Origin: a virus
Strand: one strand, 5' to 3'
IMG/VR virus record: IMGVR_UViG_3300048672_000594
Location: 1-43,150 of that record
Length of the DNA: 43,150 nucleotides
In this document: positions 7,992 to 16,143 of the stretch, piece by piece
Position numbering within the stretch: the stretch's first letter is position 1
Layout of the letters: each line of letters opens with the position of its first letter
Position numbers and translations under genes: made by a program
The notes under the pieces: model-generated
Databases searched by the model: none
The model's input: the letters and a program-made list of their open reading frames with translations, nothing else
Told to the model about the DNA's origin: nothing

Positions 7992-8456
7992 ATGAAAAGA
8001 ATTTTAACACTTGTACTCGCACTGGTAGCCTTTGCGAGTTACGGACAGCTTACAAGCACCAACACGCTTACCAGCAATAGCATTCACATGAAGACCACGC
8101 TCACTTCGAACGTAGACTCAGTGACTGTTACAGATACTGGTACTGGTTCGCTTTATGCCAGCTTTACGGTAAAGAGAGCCGCAAGTATTCAAGCACTATT
8201 CACTAAAGTGAGTGGTACAAATGCTGGAACGGTTACTCTTTATGGTAGCAATGATGGTGTGAACTGGGAAGCGTTGACTGATGCAACCTCCACGCCTACC
8301 ATTACTACTTACACCAGAACAGATGCGGGAACTTACGCGGTACCAATTTCAAAAACTTGGTACCTAGGTTTCCACAATGTGAAGTATTATAAACTTTCGC
8401 ATGTAGGTACTGGTACAATGGTGAGCAGGTTCAAAGCAATCGTTTACTTTGAGTAA
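7992..8456 (+). CDS. Exported/decoration-like beta protein with signal peptide
   Basis: A 154-aa protein. Residues 1-18 are a clear Sec signal (MKRILTLVLALVAFASYGQ) with a likely cut before or after GQ, a Bacteroidota-style site. The mature part is beta-rich and Thr/Gly-rich (GTVTLYGSNDGVNWEAL), like carbohydrate-binding or head-decoration sandwiches. It sits directly after the capsid gene, where decoration proteins usually lie; a signal peptide there is unexpected. Function inferred only. Confidence 0.6.
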   Translation: MKRILTLVLALVAFASYGQLTSTNTLTSNSIHMKTTLTSNVDSVTVTDTGTGSLYASFTVKRAASIQALFTKVSGTNAGTVTLYGSNDGVNWEALTDATSTPTITTYTRTDAGTYAVPISKTWYLGFHNVKYYKLSHVGTGTMVSRFKAIVYFE

Positions 8457-8475
8457 ATTATAACCGGATAAAAGT

Positions 8476-9222
8476 ATGTTTGTTGTCCAAGATGATTTCA
8501 ATTTAATCCCTTTCAATCTTATCGGATTGCCAGAAGATGGTACGTTCCAAGATTATATTGATGCACAGGAAGAGGAAAGGTTGAGAAAACTCTTGGGCAA
8601 CATTTTTTACGATGTGTTTGCCGCTGCCGTCACTGCGCTGCCTGATGAATATGATTCAGCAACTGAGTATGTGACGGATGATGAAGTGCGTTCGGGTATT
8701 GTTGTATGGAAGTCGTTAGTAGATGCGAACGTTGGACAAACTTTGGAAGAGGGTGTGTATTGGACTGATGTCACAACAGCAGATCAATTGCGCTGGCTTA
8801 AGTTGATTGAGGGTCAAAACTATGTGTATAGTAATCGCGTGCAGAAATGGTACGGGATGAAAGCAATGGTAAAACCTTTGATCGCTTCTTTGTGGATGGC
8901 AGACAATTCAGCTGGTATGTCTAACACTGGCAAGTCTGTACCAAACATTGAGAATGCTGTTAACATGGATGCGCAGCCCGAAATTTCAAGGGCTTGGAAC
9001 CGCTACCAACTACTGGCTTGTGGTGCACCACTGTTCACGTTTTATCCAAACCGTTACCCTTATTACAATGGTTATCTTTCAAATTATGATTCGCTGTATG
9101 GTTATCTGTACAGCGTATCGGATGACTTTGTAGATGTGGTGGAGGATTATTTCCCTGATTTGATTTCATATATGTCTGAGAACTTTCACAATCCGGGGCG
9201 TATGAACCAGTTTGGTATATGA
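8476..9222 (+). CDS. Head-tail connector-like protein
   Basis: A 248-aa protein without membrane segments. The N-terminal half is helical and acidic (DYIDAQEEERLRKLLGNIFY). A central insertion, about residues 55-97, contains TEYVTDDEVRSGIVVWKSL and resembles a small carbohydrate-binding-like fold (Y.....V...g.vw.al....g..P). The C-terminus is Tyr-rich. Position after the capsid block and ATGA overlap with the next gene point to a gp6-like adaptor or connector; this is inference from synteny. Confidence 0.55.
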   Translation: MFVVQDDFNLIPFNLIGLPEDGTFQDYIDAQEEERLRKLLGNIFYDVFAAAVTALPDEYDSATEYVTDDEVRSGIVVWKSLVDANVGQTLEEGVYWTDVTTADQLRWLKLIEGQNYVYSNRVQKWYGMKAMVKPLIASLWMADNSAGMSNTGKSVPNIENAVNMDAQPEISRAWNRYQLLACGAPLFTFYPNRYPYYNGYLSNYDSLYGYLYSVSDDFVDVVEDYFPDLISYMSENFHNPGRMNQFGI

Positions 9223-9749
9223 GCCATATAGTTGATGATATTGAAGCAGTTGTAAGTGGCATGCGTGGTGGTACGTTTGATAGTTCATTCGACCGCTATT
9301 CACGTGGCGACTTCCCTTACTTTATGTTTGGACATCTTGCTGAGATCAATCAACGACTGGTGTTAAAAGATCGTGGAAAGAATTCTAAGTTTGAAAAGTA
9401 CCCATTGATTGCATTGCGTTCTGACATCATCGAACAGAATAGTGGTGGGCTTTCCAGCTACAATCTAAACGTTGCGATTTTTACCAAAACATCGGACGGG
9501 TTGAACGCTGAGGAAAGATTGGAGCAAGTATTCAAGCCTGTATTAATACCGCTTTATGATTTATTCATTGAGCAGTTACGCAAATCGGGTTTGTTTGTTT
9601 GGGTTGGTCATCCTATACCAGAACACACTTATGTGGAGCGACCTTTTTGGGGAACACAAAACGAGCAGCAAAATTTAAAACGCATACTTAATGATCCGGT
9701 TGATTGCATTGAATTGATTGATTTAAAATTGAAGAAAAGAAATTGTTAA
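9219..9749 (+). CDS. Tail completion/terminator-like protein
   Basis: A 176-aa protein coupled by ATGA to the connector-like gene. It has a mixed alpha/beta pattern: KYPLIALRSDIIEQ, then YNLNVAIFTKTSD, then RLEQVFKPVLIPLYDLFIEQL. This alternation resembles tail-terminator proteins that cap the tail tube. It directly precedes the tail tube gene, consistent with that role. Similarity is too weak for certainty. Confidence 0.55.
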   Translation: MSHIVDDIEAVVSGMRGGTFDSSFDRYSRGDFPYFMFGHLAEINQRLVLKDRGKNSKFEKYPLIALRSDIIEQNSGGLSSYNLNVAIFTKTSDGLNAEERLEQVFKPVLIPLYDLFIEQLRKSGLFVWVGHPIPEHTYVERPFWGTQNEQQNLKRILNDPVDCIELIDLKLKKRNC

Positions 9750-9764
9750 ACGAACATAAAAATT

Positions 9765-10646
9765 ATGGCAGAGACTTGTGGTGATACCGTGCTAAACATT
9801 GGTAAGACCAAGTGCACGAAGGTGCCGCAATTACCAGCCGCTATGATTGAAACGCCAAACGGATTTTATATCACTGAGGCGAATCTTGCAACTGCTGCGC
9901 TGCTTAAGGCGGCATTGCAGACGGCAATCAAAGACGCGGTTGATTTGCGGATTTATAAATGGCCTAAGTTCTCACGGACTGAGGATAAAACGGAAGAGAC
10001 GAAGTATGTGGTGGCACCAAACGGAACACGCAAAGCGCGTGATGGCCGTTACGGTAAGCTCCACTTTATTGACGCAGCTCTTTGCGTTCACAAAGCAATG
10101 TTCTCACATTCGTCTAATGAAGGACGTGTGATCTATGTGGACATTGAAGGCGGGTTCTTATTGACTAAGGACAGTGATGGTAATTACAGAGGGCTTTCCA
10201 AAGATATGCTTAATGTTGAAAAACTTAAGATAAGCAATGGGGATGATCTTACTGAAACACCAGTATATGTTTCTTTGTCAAACAATCGTGAGATTGATGA
10301 GAATGGTTATTTGTTCCGCTATCCTGGAGTATACGAAGAGCTGGAGCCACTGACTGACGTACTCATTACTATCGTTGTTACTTCTGCCACGGTGTTGACT
10401 GTGACAGTAACCAATGCGTGTGATGGAACAGCGGTAAGTGGATTGGTGGTAGGTGACTTTAGTATCAAACAAACTAATGGAACTGTTCAAACACCAACAG
10501 CATTTGCGGAAAATACAGATGGGGTTTATACCATTACCAAGTCCACCAACTTTGTTGACGGCAACTTGGATTTGGTTGAGCCTGCTAGTTTGTCCATTGA
10601 TGCGTATGAAAATCCTGATGGGCCAATTACATTTGACATCCCTTAG
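9765..10646 (+). CDS. Major tail (tube) protein with C-terminal Ig-like domain
   Basis: A 293-aa protein. Residues 1-195 form the putative tube domain, with GGFLLTKDSDGNYRGLSKDML in a strand-loop pattern. Residues about 196-293 look like an added Ig-like domain (LITIVVTSATVLTVTVT ... YTITKSTNFVDGNLDL), as often displayed on siphovirus tail tubes. The gene is followed by a stem-loop and then the pre-tape-measure genes, the expected position for the tube gene. Confidence 0.75.
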   Translation: MAETCGDTVLNIGKTKCTKVPQLPAAMIETPNGFYITEANLATAALLKAALQTAIKDAVDLRIYKWPKFSRTEDKTEETKYVVAPNGTRKARDGRYGKLHFIDAALCVHKAMFSHSSNEGRVIYVDIEGGFLLTKDSDGNYRGLSKDMLNVEKLKISNGDDLTETPVYVSLSNNREIDENGYLFRYPGVYEELEPLTDVLITIVVTSATVLTVTVTNACDGTAVSGLVVGDFSIKQTNGTVQTPTAFAENTDGVYTITKSTNFVDGNLDLVEPASLSIDAYENPDGPITFDIP

Positions 10647-10683
10647 GCGAAGGGTAGTTTTAGGTTAGGACGATGAGTGAGAT

Positions 10684-10710
10684 GGTGGGGGTTTGGGTTT
10701 TTCCTCCACC
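10684..10710 (+). terminator. Stem-loop after tail tube gene
   Basis: GGTGGGGG pairs with CCTCCACC (8 bp with one G-U) around an 11-nt loop, followed by TTCTTTTAAG. It lies in the 76-base gap between the tail tube gene and the next gene. It could be a partial terminator that lowers downstream expression relative to the abundant tube protein. The T-tract is interrupted, so read-through is expected. Confidence 0.45.
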
Positions 10711-10722
10711 TTCTTTTAAGTT

Positions 10723-11148
10723 ATGAGTAAGATAAGAGACATAGCAGCACGATTAAAAATGGAGTCGCAGATTGTCGTGGCTACAAAAGTGTTGGAGATG
10801 GTGGAGGCAGATAAGAGTATGTTGTTGCAATTGAATAAGCAGCAACTATTTGAGAACAAAGACAGCAATAACAAATCACTTGGGTTGTATGCTAGTGTAC
10901 CATATGCCCACAAGAAAGGAAGATTAACAGTAGACTTAAACTTGACAGGAGATTTTTATGCAGGCTTCTTTATTGAGACAAAAGAATTTCCAGTGGTCTT
11001 TGGGTCGCATGACTTCAAATCACCATGGCTCGTTAAACGATATGGGCAAGATATTTTCGGACTTTCGCAAGATAGCCTCAACGTATATATACAGGGTAAT
11101 TTTAAAAGGCGTTTCGCGGCTTACTTCCGTGCGTTACTACACGTATGA
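10723..11148 (+). CDS. Putative tail assembly protein 1
   Basis: A 141-aa protein in the position where G-type tail assembly chaperones lie, between tail tube and tape measure. The N-terminus is helical (ESQIVVATKVLEMVEADKS); the second half is strand-rich with GDFYAGFFIETKEFPVVFGSH. No family recognised from sequence. The last 20 bases overlap the next frame, which is +1 relative to this one, so either translational coupling or a programmed frameshift could link them. Confidence 0.6.
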   Translation: MSKIRDIAARLKMESQIVVATKVLEMVEADKSMLLQLNKQQLFENKDSNNKSLGLYASVPYAHKKGRLTVDLNLTGDFYAGFFIETKEFPVVFGSHDFKSPWLVKRYGQDIFGLSQDSLNVYIQGNFKRRFAAYFRALLHV

Positions 11149-11695
11149 AACAATCACGCTTAAGTTATTCGTACACGTGGTTAATACTGGAGAATTTGAA
11201 AAGGTCGCTAAGTCTAAGGTTTATGATATTGAGAAGTGTTATCAGGTATGGGAGCAAATATTAATTAGTAACTCTAAGATGGAAGGGTCAAACAAACTTG
11301 GTATTACATTTGACTCATTCAAATCTTATCTGCGCTACTCTGCCATATTTATTATGGTTAATTCTATGCTTACCAAGTTGCAGTTTGTAGTGGACAAAGA
11401 TGCTATTAAACAACTGGAGGAACTTGGTTATAAGATCAGCATGGAAAGTTCCATCAAGTATGCCGAGTCCATCAAGCAAGCATTTAACAAACTGCGTAAT
11501 ATTAATAGTAAGATAGCCAGCAAACAAATCGAGCTGGCTAATATGATTAAGACTGGCGAAGAAATTCAACACCAAGGATTAAACTTTGGTGCGATGATAG
11601 CAGAGGTCTCTACTGCATTAGGTTTTAGAGTTGGTGATGATGTGTTGTTGAGCGAGTATAATCAATATGTTAAACTAATTAAATCTAAAAAGTAA
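11129..11695 (+). CDS. Putative tail assembly protein 2 (GTG start or frameshift product)
   Basis: The frame stays open upstream to 10958, but the region before 11129 looks like a shadow of the preceding gene. GTG 11129 gives a 188-aa protein starting MRYYTYETITLKLFV. It is mostly helical (LYKISMESSIKY-type segments and a long ISKQIELANMIKTGEE-like helix) and ends KLIKSKK. Position just before the tape measure suggests a GT-type chaperone. A +1 shift from the upstream gene is an alternative way to express it. Confidence 0.6.
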   Translation: MRYYTYETITLKLFVHVVNTGEFEKVAKSKVYDIEKCYQVWEQILISNSKMEGSNKLGITFDSFKSYLRYSAIFIMVNSMLTKLQFVVDKDAIKQLEELGYKISMESSIKYAESIKQAFNKLRNINSKIASKQIELANMIKTGEEIQHQGLNFGAMIAEVSTALGFRVGDDVLLSEYNQYVKLIKSKK

Positions 11696-11886
11696 TGCTT
11701 GCACAAGTAGTCACAGATGCTTCCACAGCCAATTGGGTAATTGCTGTTACATTAATTATACTAGGTGCGTTACTTACACGCATACTTAATAGGTTAGAAT
11801 CAAAATTGGAGGATCATGATACGCGCATTAGTGAAGCTGAAACGGCTATTGAAATTATAAAGCATAAAGGTTCATGGCAGAAATAA
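11695..11886 (+). CDS. Small membrane protein with coiled coil (63 aa)
   Basis: The ATG shares a base with the previous TAA. Residues 13-30 form one transmembrane span (NWVIAVTLIILGALLTRIL); residues 31-60 are a short coiled coil (NRLESKLEDHDTRISEAETA). The end overlaps the tape measure start by 13 bases. The layout is like small XhlA/holin-type or tail-associated membrane proteins, but no family can be named. Confidence 0.7.
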   Translation: MLAQVVTDASTANWVIAVTLIILGALLTRILNRLESKLEDHDTRISEAETAIEIIKHKGSWQK

Positions 11887-14030
11887 AAAGATCAGACCTT
11901 GTTGAGGATGGTGTCATCATGGCACCACTTGAACTTAGTAAGAATATGCAAACGTTAGTTGCGCAGTTGGATAAATACAACAAGGCGGCTAAGGGTATTA
12001 TTTCTACGTCTGATCAAGAGGCTAAGTCATTGGTGAAACTTGGTGATGAGAGTAAGAAAGTTGCAAAACTGAATCAGGATTTTGCCAAGACACAAGACCA
12101 GTTGGCGAAGCAAGTTCAGGTTAGTAACGAGCAGTTGAAGCAACAACAAATGCAAACTAACGAAGCTGCGAAGAGCACCACCAAGTACACGAACGAGATG
12201 GTGGCGCTTAAAAAAGAACTTAAGGCTGCACAAAGTGAGTTGGTAACACTTGCTAAAACAACGGGCACTAATTCAAAAGAATTTCAAGCAGCTGCCATTA
12301 AAGCTGGTAAACTCAAAGATGAGATTAATGATATTGGAGATGCTGTAAAAAATACTTCCTCCACACCATTTGAAAATATGGCCAAGCAACTTGGCAGTGT
12401 TGGTAGTAAATTAGCAAGTATGGATTTTGAAGGTGCGCTTGATGCTTCACGTCAATTTGCAGCAACCTCCAAACTCATTACATTCAAAGAAGCATTTGGT
12501 GGTATCAAGCAAGTAGGGCAAACTTTACTAAATGTTGGTAAAGCATTACTTACCAACCCATTGTTTTTACTAGGTGCTTTGTTTGCAGGTATAGCAATCG
12601 GAGTATATAAGTTACGAGACTCCATCAAGCCACTTAAGATTGCTTTTGATTTTGTTGGTGAATCACTTGACTATGTTATTCAGAAAGGGAAGGATTTTTT
12701 AGATTGGCTGGGTCTCACCACGTTTGCGCTAGATGAACAAGCCAAGAAAGAAAAGGAAGCAACAGAAGCAAGAATAAAAGGAACATCAGATTTTTATGAT
12801 CAGCAAGTTAAGTTAGCGGAAATTGCTGGTAAAGAAACTGAGAGTATTGAAAAAAAGAAATGGCAGGAAATAAAACGAATTGCTAACGAAGGCTTTAAAG
12901 CCACGGTTGATAGCAATGGTAATATACGTAAAGATGATTTGGAGGATGCAAAAAAATTCCTTATTGAAGAAGGCAAAGCAACGTATGAGCTGGAGTTGAT
13001 TGCAGCAAAGGAAAAAATACTACTCGAACAACGCAGACGGATTGCATTGATAGCTTCGTCTAAGAAACACTTGGAGGATACTAAATTAATACTCAAGTCA
13101 GGTGTTGAGGACGAAGAAGGTATTCATGCACTAAGTTTTCATGCACTTGAAAAGCATTTGGCAAAAATGCTGGAGGCTACTCAAGTAACGTACGCGCAAA
13201 TTCAAAAAGCTCGCTATGATGACTTGGTTTCAATGGAGCAGAATGTTAGCAACGCTCTTGAAATTGAACGCGAGCTGGCTGGTGGTATTGGTAATATAAT
13301 TGATTCAGTAACTCAAAGACGTTTACAGGCTTATGAACTTGAACGTATTGCGCTTGATGCCAGATACAAAGAAGATATTGCGCAAGCTGGGAATAACGCA
13401 GATGCAAAATTTTATGTCGAGAAAAACTACCAAGATAGTTTGGCGGAACTTCGTAAAAAGGAGTTGGTGGAGAAACAACGTATGGCCAGATTTGATAAAG
13501 CTGCTGCGCTTGTTGATGCAGGTATAAAAGAAGCACAATTGATTTTAAGGGCTTTGTTGCTAGCTGGTACACCATTTGGTAGTGTTGCAACGGCTGCTGC
13601 TATTGCTGGGGGTTTGCAAGTAGCCGCCATTGCTGCCAAACCTATTCCTAAATATGAAAAGGGTACCAAGTCTTCCGCTGAAGGTTTAGCAATGATCAAC
13701 GAAAAGGGACGCGAGTTGTTGGTGGGGCCTGATGGTAAGGCAAGAATGTATGATACTGACGGTGCTATGTTAACCACTCTAAAAGCCGGAACAAAAGTAT
13801 ATACGGCAGAGGAGACTGACGCAATACTTAATAGTGGCTTACGCTCTACTTCTAACCATTCAGTTGGTGGTAAGCAAAGATCAAACCCATTGCTTGGTGA
13901 GATACAAGGTTTGCGCCATGACATACGCACCAAGAAATCAGTGGAGATAAATATATCACGTGCTGGAATTGAAATGGCAATACGTAAGGCTGAGTATAAA
14001 ATTAAATTCTTAGACGACTTCTATGCTTAG
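11874..14030 (+). CDS. Tape measure protein
   Basis: A 718-aa protein that sets tail length and is ejected ahead of the DNA. The first 160 residues are coiled coil (KKVAKLNQDFAKTQDQLAKQ). A hydrophobic segment follows at about 226-246 (LTNPLFLLGALFAGIAIGVY), as is common in tape measures that enter the host membrane. Helical arms continue to about 545. The tail end has a Gly/Ala-rich hydrophobic patch and the typical KYEKGTKSSAEGLAMINEKG and ELLVGPDG signature. It is the longest helical protein between tail tube and tip genes. It overlaps the neighbours on both sides by 8-13 bases. Confidence 0.9.
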   Translation: MAEIKRSDLVEDGVIMAPLELSKNMQTLVAQLDKYNKAAKGIISTSDQEAKSLVKLGDESKKVAKLNQDFAKTQDQLAKQVQVSNEQLKQQQMQTNEAAKSTTKYTNEMVALKKELKAAQSELVTLAKTTGTNSKEFQAAAIKAGKLKDEINDIGDAVKNTSSTPFENMAKQLGSVGSKLASMDFEGALDASRQFAATSKLITFKEAFGGIKQVGQTLLNVGKALLTNPLFLLGALFAGIAIGVYKLRDSIKPLKIAFDFVGESLDYVIQKGKDFLDWLGLTTFALDEQAKKEKEATEARIKGTSDFYDQQVKLAEIAGKETESIEKKKWQEIKRIANEGFKATVDSNGNIRKDDLEDAKKFLIEEGKATYELELIAAKEKILLEQRRRIALIASSKKHLEDTKLILKSGVEDEEGIHALSFHALEKHLAKMLEATQVTYAQIQKARYDDLVSMEQNVSNALEIERELAGGIGNIIDSVTQRRLQAYELERIALDARYKEDIAQAGNNADAKFYVEKNYQDSLAELRKKELVEKQRMARFDKAAALVDAGIKEAQLILRALLLAGTPFGSVATAAAIAGGLQVAAIAAKPIPKYEKGTKSSAEGLAMINEKGRELLVGPDGKARMYDTDGAMLTTLKAGTKVYTAEETDAILNSGLRSTSNHSVGGKQRSNPLLGEIQGLRHDIRTKKSVEINISRAGIEMAIRKAEYKIKFLDDFYA

Positions 14031-16143
14031 GATAACATTACAAAATACTAAGTACGGTCAATTCACAATCGAGAAAAATGATCCGGTTGGAATAAATGAG
14101 CTCGTTTTGAATATAAAGCGGAGTAATAAGAATGATGGTGTATTCTTTGAGGTCATTATTAACTTGAAGTTCATCAAGGAAGCAATACCATATATCCGTA
14201 ACTGCTTCAATAATGGTGGGGGTATTGATGCACTTGTACTTGTAACCGTTTATGAATATGACCCTAATAGTAGAATTTGGGAGGTCTACCAGCAAGGTAA
14301 GATCAACTTCAACATGTATAACAGGAATAATGATACTATTGAGGTGGCGATCGAACAAGTTACAGATCAAACTTTGATTCTTAATAATTTTGAAGCAGAC
14401 ATAGATTTGGAGAATACTGTTGCTGATGATGGTACCACCATATCAGCTGTTGGTAGCAAGCTGGTGAACCTCCACTCTAATAAAATACTAGCATTATATC
14501 AGCGTGTTGGAGCAAGCAACGTTGTATATAATACTGGGCCAGCTACAATGTACGTATTGTTTGGTACTGAGGAAGGCGGATTTGTTGGTGGTGATTACAG
14601 TTTGTTTATTGATGAAATCAATGAACGCATTACTGGCTACCCTATGCAAGTCAATACTACTTCACCAGTAACAGAGCGTAAGTATTTGTTCAAGATGAAA
14701 GATGCTGGGTCAAATACGTTGGCTATGCACATGCGTTTTGCCATCATTGATCTTAGCTCCACCAATCGTGATTGGAATATTCAATGGAAGTTGGCGTATG
14801 GTAGTTTGTCTGCTGGTTACACAACTATTGATATTGGTGCTAATTACATTCATGCAGCTGCTCATATTGTAAGCGACATTATTACAGTCAATGAAACATT
14901 TGATACATTGGTAGGCGATGAGGTATACATATATGGGGTCGTAACTATGGCAACTGGTGGAGCTCAAAATATCTCGTTTGCTGTATCAAGCGAAGACCTA
15001 CCAAATGCTTTATACATGATGCGTTTGGATTCACTCACTACATTCCAAGAATCTATTTGTAAAGGCGTGTTATTATTTGAGGCTGTTCAGCAATGCTTGT
15101 GGTATTATACTGGTGGTCGTGCGCAACTTCGCAGTACGTTACTTGGTAGAACGGATTTAGGCTATGACGAAGATGGTGACGCCTCGCTTATACTATGGAC
15201 AAACGGAAATCAGATACGCGGATTAAGTGACAAGAAAATATTTACAAGTCTCGATGCAATCATTAAGTTTTTGAATTCAGTATTCTGCGTCAGCTATGGA
15301 TTTGAAACAGAAGCAAATGTTTTATATCTGCGTGTGGAGCGTAAGGAATATTTTTATGATAACGCAACACAAATATCATTACTAAGTGGTCAGTTTGATT
15401 TTAATGAGAACCTTAAAAAAGACATGTTTTACAAACAAGTCACCTATGGTTATAACGTTAAGATTGATTTGAAGCAGGTAAATGGTAAAGACGCGTTCAA
15501 CACTTTGCGCAAATTAACTTCACCAATCGCTAACACAAAGAATCCTTTGGATATTTCCACAAACATAAATGCGAATGGTATTCAAATAGAGTACATGCGC
15601 AGGCTGGTAGACGCAACACAGGACTCACCACTTAACGACCAGCTATTTGCTATCGTTGTGAAAAGAAGTGGTGGTGATTACGTAAGCAAGCAAGATGACG
15701 GTTATGATTCAATCACTGGAGTATATGACGCAGCAAGTGGTTATAATTATGATATTAGTCCATCAAGAATGATCCGTAACTGGTTTAAGTTCTTAGCATC
15801 TACCACCATATATAGCAAGAGCAAGATATATAAGTTTGCATCTGGCGAAGGTAATTATGAGATGGTGAGCACAAAGACTGGAGAAGAAGCAATTGCAGAA
15901 AATGGTGATATTGATTTGACGGATGAAGTACCAATCTTTGAACCGTTCGAATACATACTAAATGATGTGCCGTTCAACCGCAGTCAAGTAGCGTTAACCA
16001 AAGCAACTCCATTTGGTTACTACTCTTTCCGTGATAAGGAAAATGTTTTACGTCATGGTTTTATTGATGGTACTGGAATAGATCACGATTCAAATAAAGG
16101 AGTTGCTGGAATTAGTTTACTTAAAGCCTATAAAGTAGTATGA
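14023..16143 (+). CDS. Tail tip / distal tail protein
   Basis: A 706-aa protein starting inside the tape measure end. The N-terminus (LRITLQNTKYGQFTIEKNDP, then YEYDPNSRIWEVYQQGKINF) is beta-rich, as in distal tail or baseplate hub proteins. The middle and C-terminal parts are mixed alpha/beta without recognisable catalytic motifs. The placement directly after the tape measure indicates a tail-tip structural component that initiates tube assembly or contacts the cell. Confidence 0.7.
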   Translation: MLRITLQNTKYGQFTIEKNDPVGINELVLNIKRSNKNDGVFFEVIINLKFIKEAIPYIRNCFNNGGGIDALVLVTVYEYDPNSRIWEVYQQGKINFNMYNRNNDTIEVAIEQVTDQTLILNNFEADIDLENTVADDGTTISAVGSKLVNLHSNKILALYQRVGASNVVYNTGPATMYVLFGTEEGGFVGGDYSLFIDEINERITGYPMQVNTTSPVTERKYLFKMKDAGSNTLAMHMRFAIIDLSSTNRDWNIQWKLAYGSLSAGYTTIDIGANYIHAAAHIVSDIITVNETFDTLVGDEVYIYGVVTMATGGAQNISFAVSSEDLPNALYMMRLDSLTTFQESICKGVLLFEAVQQCLWYYTGGRAQLRSTLLGRTDLGYDEDGDASLILWTNGNQIRGLSDKKIFTSLDAIIKFLNSVFCVSYGFETEANVLYLRVERKEYFYDNATQISLLSGQFDFNENLKKDMFYKQVTYGYNVKIDLKQVNGKDAFNTLRKLTSPIANTKNPLDISTNINANGIQIEYMRRLVDATQDSPLNDQLFAIVVKRSGGDYVSKQDDGYDSITGVYDAASGYNYDISPSRMIRNWFKFLASTTIYSKSKIYKFASGEGNYEMVSTKTGEEAIAENGDIDLTDEVPIFEPFEYILNDVPFNRSQVALTKATPFGYYSFRDKENVLRHGFIDGTGIDHDSNKGVAGISLLKAYKVV

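Noticed and set aside
10958-11128. Upstream extension of the second tail-assembly frame
   Set aside because: Sequence before GTG 11129 is antithetical to the convincing upstream gene and looks like a shadow.
13427-13933. 168-codon - strand frame inside the tape measure gene
   Set aside because: Antisense of a well-supported gene, no recognisable motif.
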